Origin: Progne subis subis
Lineage: Eukaryota; Chordata; Aves; Passeriformes; Hirundinidae
Length of the DNA: 64,000 nt
Direction: 5' to 3'
Assembly: GCA_022316685.1 (NCBI GenBank)
Contig: JAKJHU010000336.1
Span: 62,001 to 126,000 of the forward strand
Shown piece after piece: positions 57,101-64,000 of the stretch. Positions within the stretch are counted from its first letter, which is position 1; every line of letters starts with the position of its first letter. Under the pieces are notes generated by a model. The model was not told the origin of the DNA and did no database searches. It saw only the letters and a list, made by a program, of their open reading frames with translations. The position numbers and the translations under genes were made by a program.

Positions 57101-59143
57101 GCCTCGTGGTGCTCAGCAAGGAGCCCTCGCTGGTGAGAAGGGGGCAGCGGCTGAAGCTGTGCTGGCAGCCTGGGGCTGGGGAATGCAGCCCCTTGGGCCT
57201 GGCTGGGCTTCTGGAGCGGAGGCAGCTCCTCCCAGCTCTCCGGCCCCCCGCTTCAGCTGCCCCAGCGCCCCAGGACAGGCCTTTGGCCGCTGGGCCCTGC
57301 GGCAGCTGGGTGGGGTTGCAGGGCCAGGGAGCTGCAGGTGCTGCAGCCGTTCAGGGCCTCACAGCACAGCCTTGTCTTGCACACAGAGGGATGGAATACG
57401 CGGCATGTATCAACACCTGGTGGAGCAGCTGGCCGATCCCGACGGAGAGATGGTTGCGATGACCCTCACTGTGCTGACGCACATACTCCAGGAGAAAGAC
57501 CTCAAGATACGCAGCGTCATCGCCGCAAAGCTGGCTGAGCGGCTCCTGCCACACTTTGAGAACGTAAGGCTCTGCGGCCCCAGCCACGGGCACTGGACCC
57601 TGCATGGAACCTTTGTGCAGTTTTGGGCCTTTGCCCCAGGGGGCCCAGAGCAGCTGGTGCTGAGGTCTTCTCCTTTCCTCCAGGACAACAGCCACGTGCA
57701 GCTGCTCTCCATCCAGCTCTTCTGCAAGGTGATGGAGCTGGTAGCAGAAGAGGGGGAAAATCCTTTCACAGGAATTGTGAGCCAGAGCCTGGTCCCACTC
57801 TTCTGGCACTGGCACGATGAGAACCGGCGCGTGGCAGAGGTGAGGTTTCGTGCGATGCTGCCGCATCCCTGGAAGGGGGTTCGGCCGCCTCCGGCCCTGG
57901 CGCCTCGCGGGCTCTGGCCTCCCCCCGGCCTTGGCGCAGGGATGCGGTTCCTGTGCCCTGGTGCCAGCTCCGGCTCTGTGTTGCTCTCCAGGCCTCTTAC
58001 CAAGCACTGCTTTGTGCGGCACGCTTCCTGAGGAGGAGGGATCTCGAGGAGCTGCTGAAGGAGGATCAGCGGATGAAGTTCTCCCAGTGCCTGGTAAGGA
58101 CAGCCGGGAAACCCCAGCGCAGCCTGGAGAAGCCCCCTGCCGCCGGTGCTCAGTGTGCGGGGCTGGCAGCCGCGCCCCTGCCCAGCGCCGCACCCAGGGG
58201 CGCCGGCCTGCGCCGCACTCTGCTCCCTTCCCTGGACTGCGCGGGCTCCGCTCCGGGCTCCCGTGGCCCCGAGCCGGGTGCGCACGGAGCCCCGGCCCGG
58301 CCGGGACAGCAGCGCGGCTCCCCGGGCAGCCCCCGGCCGAGGGGCAGAGCCCGCGCCGAGCTTTCCCTCCTGGCGTTCTCCGCAGCCGGCGGAGTACGAG
58401 AGCCGAGCGGCCGAGCAGCTGCGCTGCGCCCTGCCGTGCCTGCGGAGCCCGCACATGGCCGTGCGACAGGAAGCCGTCAGGTGCATCGGTGAGCCACGAG
58501 CCCGGCTTCCCCGCCTGCCTCCCCGCCCGGCCGCTGGCCCCGCAGCCGTGCCCTTCCTTGGCCGTCAGCATGCGGCCCCAGCAGGCCGTGTGGGGAAGCT
58601 GTGCTGCCTGGGGCCGCCACAGCTTCTGTGTTGCCAGGGGTCGCCGGAGTGCTCATGATGGGGCGGAATGAGGAGCTGCAGGTCCTCAGTGAGGGTGAGT
58701 CAGGGCAGCCTCCTGCCGCCAGGGACAGCTGCAAATCCCGGGCACGGAGCTACCAGCCCTACCCGGGCTGCAGAGGGCTCCGCTCCGCTCCGCTCCCCGT
58801 GCGGACCAGGGCCGGCGGGGCAGCAGCACTGAGGGCTTTCAGCGACACGTGGGGAGCCGTGGCCAGCACCGTCCGGGCCATGCCCTTGTCTCCCGCTCCC
58901 TCCTGGCCATGGCAAGAGCTGGATGGGATGGCCCTGGCAGGAGGGTTTCCTTGGACTCCTGCAAGCCAGCCTCTGACCGTGGCTCTGTTCCTCTCTCTTA
59001 CAGGCCTTCAAGCCCTGATGGAATACGAGACACCCTCCTTCCTCAGCCAGTTGATCCAGCTGATGTTCTACACTAGAACTGCCCAACTTCGTCAGCTGGA
59101 TGAGAAGAACCAGGGTCTTTTGGCGACCTCCACTTCCCTCTGA
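54161..59143 (+). CDS. Maestro heat-like repeat (MROH) family gene
   Basis: MROH proteins are built of HEAT-type helical repeats; their biochemical role is poorly known. Fifteen exons fit in phase: 54161-54278, 54504-54730, 54844 to about 55191, 55353-55501, 55692-55836, 56026-56216, 56299-56436, 56708-56822, 56995-57132, 57387-57563, 57684-57839, 57992-58093, 58386-58488, 58638-58694 and 59004-59143 (TGA). The N-terminus is basic (VGRAFSLFKVSQGKTKKRP); exon 2 holds an 18-residue repeat. From exon 4 on the HEAT helices run continuously (MVRDIHQRLVPR, LAAKKVLPALLSVMQDG, MYQHLVEQLADPDGEMVAMT). Two doubts remain: the end of exon 3 is unclear, and the donor after exon 7 reads CT instead of GT at 56437-56438, which would lead to a stop. 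It may be a recent pseudogene or a divergent copy of a multicopy family. Confidence 0.82.
54507..54722 (+). repeat. 54-base coding tandem repeat, four copies
   Basis: Four units of 54 bases encode AGED(R)TPEQDPARDSLPR-like 18-residue repeats in exon 2 of the MROH-like gene. The last unit is truncated in similarity (DHAHGRF). Unit length is a multiple of three, so copy number can vary without changing frame. Confidence 0.9.
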
Positions 59144-59348
59144 AGATGGGACCACCTGCAGAGCAGAGAGCATCAGCCCAGGCTCCAGGCAGAGCTGTTG
59201 CTGGTCACAGCTGGGCCTGTGGCAAGCTCCAGGAGCTCCTGCCCTCTCCCTCCCTGTTGGCAGCTCCCTCCCTCCCTGCGGCCCTCAGACTCCTTTTGCC
59301 CATGCTGTGTTTTGCCTCCCAGCTCACCCCTTCGCTTTGCCTTCCCCG

Positions 59349-59354
59349 AATAAA
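59349..59354 (+). terminator. Polyadenylation signal of the MROH-like gene
   Basis: AATAAA about 206 bases after the stop codon, followed by a T-rich stretch. Confidence 0.75.
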
Positions 59355-59379
59355 CGGTTTGATTTCTTCACTTTACTCG

Positions 59380-60540
59380 TGTCTCTGTGGAGCTGAAGCG
59401 GCACCAAACCTGAGCCCTGGGACACACAGGGCCTTGCTGCCCTTCTCTGTCCGTGCCGTCTTCTGTGCACAGACAGAGGAGCAAGGGCAGCTCAGGCTGC
59501 AAAGGTCCCTGTCCTGCAGGTCCAGGGGCAAAACATTGTGCACTTCAAGGTCGTGCTGAGCACGCTGAAGGGCACAAGCAGCCTGCGTTTAAGAAGAGCC
59601 AACTTGAGTGTGCCCTGAACCCAGGTGTGAGGGGTTCCACGGCAAGCATCCACGCAGGGTAAAGGAGCTTGCAATGCTGGAAGTTTTCACCAAGAGCTTC
59701 CTGAAAGCACAGCAATACTCCAGCCCTGCAGAGGGACAGGAGGAGGGCAGAAGCAGAGGCCATCGTGGCCTGCCAGTGAGCTTTGGCCGTGCCTAAAAGC
59801 AAATGAAGCAAAAGCAGGCTCAGAGGCGCGACCATGCCAGCGGATGGAGCGCAGTCAGGTAGTGCCTGCACACTGGCCGTGGTTCTGGCACTTCTGGTCT
59901 CCCCACAGGTGAGGAATCGCAGCCCCTGCCTCAGACCCAGTCAGGAACACAACCAAGTGAGATCAGAGGCGGGGTCCCTTCCCATCTCCCTTGAGCACGG
60001 CTGCAAAACAGCTGCTGCGTCTCCCTGCACCTGTGTTTGGGGTCTGTTGTGCCAAGAGCTTTGTGGGCGGGCAGGAGAAGGGCAGGAAGGTGCTCACGAG
60101 AGCCTCCTGCGGCTACAGGGCTCTGCTCTCGGGCTGGCAACGGCCTGCTTTTGCTGCCGAGGCCGCAGGCCGGAGCTCAGGCACGGCGAGGGGCGGCGGG
60201 CAGCTCATGTTTGCAGGGGGCCCGGGGCTGCGTGCCCAAAGCCACACATGGCAACACGCTCAGGGGAAGGAAGATGAACTGGAGCTGGAGTGCCTGTGCT
60301 GCAAGGACCAGAAGTAATTGAGCCTTGCCAGGGTTTCTTAAGTGTGTGTTGGTGTTCCATGGGAAATGTAAAACTTGGGGAAATGCCTTTGGAGGAGAGG
60401 GGCTTGCTTCTCCAGGAAACGTGCCTCCCCAGGAGCCCCCCGTGTGAGGCAGGTGCAGCTGTCCCCCTTTGGCTCCCTGTGCTCTTTCCAGTCCTTGAGG
60501 CCCGTTGTGCTTGGCAGAGGGGCGTGGGAAGGCAGAAGAC
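59380..60540. other. GC-rich noncoding DNA
   Basis: Overlapping short frames on both strands, none with a recognisable domain. I see no exon that continues the MROH-like gene. Confidence 0.45.
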
Positions 60541-61031
60541 TGTGAAGAGCAGCTTTGGCATGTGCCTCAGACTGTGGAGACCAAGCCAAGCACCTGCGGC
60601 AGGGGGAGTTCCCCTGCTCCGAGCACAGGTCTGAGCTGGATCATCTTTGTCTAGCTGCGGGCAGAGCCCGGTGCCAGCACCGCATCCACCGAGGGCGCAG
60701 CAAACTCTGCCCGGGCAACGGCCGAGGGCAAGGCAAAGGCTGACGTGGCCCTGACTGAGGCCATGGCCAGCACCAACACCCACACGCCGGGCATCTCAAA
60801 GACAGAGGCCACGCCCACGCAGACTGGGACTCCAGCTCTCCCTCTGGAGTGTTCCAAGGAGAATGGTGGTTTCAGTCAGCAGCAGGCAAGCAGCTTGGGG
60901 CCAGGGCTGAAGGCCTCCCAGGGTGCTGTGGCCCCTCAAGCCATGTCTGCTGGGCCCTCTCAGCCTTTGAGGCTGAGCACAATGTGGTGGGAAGGCAAGC
61001 GCTTCTTGCGGGAAGCTGAGGAAGTTGCTCC
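60541..61031 (+). pseudogene. Partial copy of the MROH-like 5' region
   Basis: 60541-60655 repeats 53300-53430, and 60655-61031 repeats exon 3 and its 3' flank at 54930-55320, including TEAMASTNTHTPGISKTEA. Exons 1 and 2 and the whole HEAT region are absent. The copy joins two parts that lie 1.5 kb apart in the main gene, so a deletion accompanied or followed the duplication. The open frame runs on to 61341 into unrelated sequence, giving a chimeric 198-codon ORF that I regard as chance. Confidence 0.8.
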
Positions 61032-63640
61032 CCTACTTTTTAACCTTGGTTTTTGTGAGTTGCTTTCGGTCTGCCACTCTGTGTGTTGTGGCAAGAAGCA
61101 CCATTTTACACGTGTGGGTAGTGCAGAAGTAGAGATTCTGGAAGAGAAATATTTACATGATGAGTATGGGTTCTCTATGACAAATGCAGAGACTCATGGC
61201 AAAGGATTCAAGCAGTTCAAAGTGTGCCTGGCCAGTCATCCTGGGCAATTGTGTCCACATTTTATGAAGCTTTTTGCTCTGTTCGTGGTTATCGTGTGTT
61301 GTAGGCAAGAGGTGTGTCTTGGTGGCAGTGAAGATGGGTAAAATTCTCCTGAATTAGTTCACAGTAAAAATCTCAGTGAAGAAATTAGAAAGAAATCTCT
61401 GTTATGCATGTGACTTTGTTGGAAATCAACCCAACTGAGTCCTATTTGTATGGAAATGTTGTCAATAGACAGTGCTAATGAGAATACTTTGAATAATGAT
61501 TCCAGATCTTGCAGGTATCTGGGCAGGGCAGGATTGCAGGGAAAAGTGACCTGAATGGTTTCTGCTGTACTTCGAGGGGAGTTAAAAGCTCTTTGGTTGA
61601 TCTCAGACCTAAGACAAACAAACTGCAAAAAATCAGTGATGGCATCCCGAAACTAACTGAGGATCCCCACTGTGGTGTCAGGTTTCCAGAAGACACATGA
61701 TTTGCCCCAGCTGCCAAAGCTGCAGAAATTCCCATGTACTGGGAAAGGTTCCCAGCTGCCCTTCAGCTCCAGCACTGGTGGGGGCTGCCCCACCCCAGCA
61801 AGGACACCAAATGTGCTTGTCCAAAACAGGACTAACAGCTAATTCACCTCAGCTGTCACTCAGGTGATTTTAATCATCATCACTTTTCGCTACTTAAACC
61901 CGAATTATTCTCAGGTTGGGAATTACCCTTTTAAGTGGGTGTAGGTGGGGGTGTCACTTGGATATGATAAAAGGAGGGTAGGGGCTAGCTTTCTATAATA
62001 GTTGCTCTGGGGTGTTCACAGGAGCTGGCTCTTTGAAGTTGAGAAGGGCAGACTTTGATAAGCATTGGCTCTTGGGTCTGTGGTGGGGTTTGCTTCCCTT
62101 CTTGGGAAGGTAGAGAAGTTATGGAAGAGCACAGGGCTCTCATTGCCTGAGAGGAAATGCACGTGCGTGTCTGGCTCAGGCATGGGCTGTACAACGTGTG
62201 GCCGGAATAGCTGCAGTGAGCTTAGGAGAGCTGGGCTCTAGTTGCTGCCACCCTTTGCTGTGCGTGGAAAGCCAAAGGTAGGAACATCAGTGATCTGTTG
62301 TGTTTGACTTTATCATTATTTAAGGTTGTAGTAAATACTGAACACGAGCTGGGATGCAGATTGTAATTGCTCATCTTCCTGAAGATAGATATGGATGCTA
62401 TTAACCTGTGCCCTGTTTATTTTTTTCCAACTCACTAGTTTACTGCAGTAGTTTTATAGTGCCTTTTTATAATTATAGTGTCTAACTGTGGTGAGAGAAG
62501 ATATATGTTGGGGGGCTTTTGTTTTTTCTAATAATGAAACCACTCTCTTTAGCCTGGCGAAGAGGGCATCGGCTTCTTTCCCTGTGTAGAACTATGATTT
62601 TGTTAACGTGGCTTTTCCCTCCCTTTTCTGTCTAGGCTTTCTCACCTGCAGTTTTCAGTAGCAGAGCAACAATCATTTGAAAGGCTAAACCTCCACGTGA
62701 CTCTGACCCTCCTTCAATATTTCCTTCTTCCAGTTTCTGAAAGTATCTTTGTCCTGGGCACTCAGTGTGGTCTTTTTCCTCGATGCTCTCTTGAATGCAT
62801 ATGGTGTAAAAGGCAATCCCGGATCTATTTGCAGCTCTCTGTCCTGACGGAGACTGCTTGAAGGGAGTTAGGAGTGGTACTGGAGATCTGGCATCTTGAG
62901 CAGGAAGCAAATTTTATTGAAGTAATTGTAATGTGGACAAGGTATGCAAGTACTTGCAGTTTCCCTATAGCGCTTCATTGTTAAAGGGTATGGACTCCTC
63001 CTATTCGTGTCTCCATCCTCAATCCTTGCCACACTTCTTTGGCATCTTTTGCATTGTAATTTTCCCAGTTTTCTTTCTCTTTTCTTCTTTCTTTGACTTT
63101 TTATACATGATAGATAACCTGTAATATACTGTCAGCTTGCTCAGTCCCCTGCGTAGTGATGATGGTAGTGTAGAAGTTGTAGGTGCACAGTAGGCAAAAC
63201 GTGTGCCCTCTGCAGGCAAACCTGCTTCCCAAACCTCCAGTCAAACTTTGAAAAGAGGCTTGTCACCTGTACTTTGTTGTGGTTTATGCATTGATAAAGC
63301 AACACTTCATCTTAGCCTGCTTAAGCCACTGCAGCGCTGGAATTGTTGCTGTAGCAGCAGGTGTCCTGGCAGGGTTCTTACAGCTGCGTAAGATGTGCCC
63401 CTTCTAGGACAGCTTTCTGCATCTTTGTGCAATAAAAACTATGCCTTAAAATGTTCCCGTGCAAGTCATGCACTCACGTAGATGTGTTTTCAGACCTAGA
63501 TATTTATATATCTGCTTAGTGAGGGGCCTCCTGGGGAGGGGGGACAAATGTGGAGGGAGACTTGTCTAATAAAACATGCTTCTGCTTCAACAAAAAACTG
63601 TCTTCTCTTCACAGAGAAGGGTATAATCTTTTTTCTTGAT
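61032..63640. other. No gene recognised
   Basis: AT-richer unique-looking DNA. Short frames at 62632-62910 (minus) and 62933-63391 show no domain. An AATAAA at about 63431 could be a polyadenylation signal of an unseen transcript. I cannot support exons. Confidence 0.4.
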
Positions 63641-63641
63641 T

Positions 63642-64000
63642 GGCCTAAGGGGAATAAACAAGTCTCTCAGTGTCCTGATGCATCTTTTACTAGTCACAAA
63701 TTACTTAGAAAAGTTTTGGGTCTTTTTTTTTTTGTGGATGGAGGCTCTGCCCTTCAGACGTGTTCTCCAAGTAGTCAGGGAATTGTGCAGGTGCTTCCTT
63801 GGTAATTAACAGCAGTACCTGTTGTTATGGAAGTTGTAATGCCTGGGGAGGTGAGAAGTTGGCTGGTGCCTAAGGGGAATAAACAAGTCTCTCAGTGTCC
63901 TGATGCATCTTTTACTAGTCACAAATTACTTAGAAAAGTTTTGGGTCTTTTTTTTTTTGTGGATGGAGGCTCTGCCCTTCAGACGTGTTCTCCAAGTAGT
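63642..64000. repeat. Direct duplication at the window end, about 227-base period
   Basis: GGCCTAAGGGGAATAAACAAG and the next 130 or so bases at 63642-63772 recur at 63869-64000, apparently without a base change except in the T run. The second copy runs off the window. Confidence 0.85.

Noticed and set aside
57351..58571. A 406-codon minus-strand open frame
   Set aside because: It overlaps five in-phase MROH exons on the other strand and is low-complexity in composition.
60745..61341. A 198-codon gene joining the exon 3 copy to downstream sequence
   Set aside because: The second half matches nothing recognisable and lies beyond the duplication breakpoint; the open frame is likely accidental.

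Overview
The window looks like a repeat-dense segment of a bird genome, most likely a songbird. CR1 LINE fragments, stacked avian-type class I, II and III endogenous retroviruses (ERVs), a PIM-like kinase and a maestro heat-like repeat (MROH) gene all point that way; the last two belong to families that are multicopy in birds. Such density fits a W chromosome, a pericentromere or another low-recombination region, but nothing here proves which. All family assignments come from reading motifs by eye, with no database search.

Layout. 1-5228: repeat-derived DNA with an ERVL-like LTR stretch and a CR1 fragment. 5229-7062 (minus): a broken PIM-like kinase gene, with an uncharacterised membrane-anchored reading frame upstream to 8532. 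8995-9930: a second CR1 copy. 9928-13424 (plus): ERV-1, a short provirus without pol. 13732-17348 (minus): ERV-2, a decayed env plus the end of integrase. 17349-19200 (minus): ERV-3, an env remnant with its 3' LTR. 19347-34492 (plus): ERV-4, a complete but inactivated class II provirus with a 6-bp target duplication. A second provirus, ERV-5 (19889-25887, minus), sits inside the 5' LTR of ERV-4 with its own 6-bp duplication. 35177-37971 (minus): ERV-6, an LTR and truncated gag joined in frame to an intronless CEPT1-like host sequence. 37972-41840 (plus): ERV-7, pol and env remnants with a membrane-anchored cystatin-like ORF between them. 41841-45191: an ERVL-type LTR, then a satellite array interrupted by a solo LTR. 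45192-50690: an unresolved antisense LTR-like segment and a gammaretrovirus-like gag-pol remnant (ERV-8). 53760-59354 (plus): a 15-exon MROH-like gene. 59355-64000: partial copies of that gene, unassigned DNA and a tandem duplication at the window edge.

The retroviral layers can be put in relative order. ERV-5 is the youngest (LTRs about 99% identical by hand count) and landed in ERV-4 (LTRs about 95% identical). ERV-4 landed in an older minus-strand landscape that contains ERV-3 and ERV-6. The two observations most worth following are host-derived sequences inside retroviral frameworks: a gag-CEPT1 fusion, and a cystatin ectodomain-stalk-transmembrane ORF in the usual place of an accessory gene, preceded by its own candidate splice acceptor.
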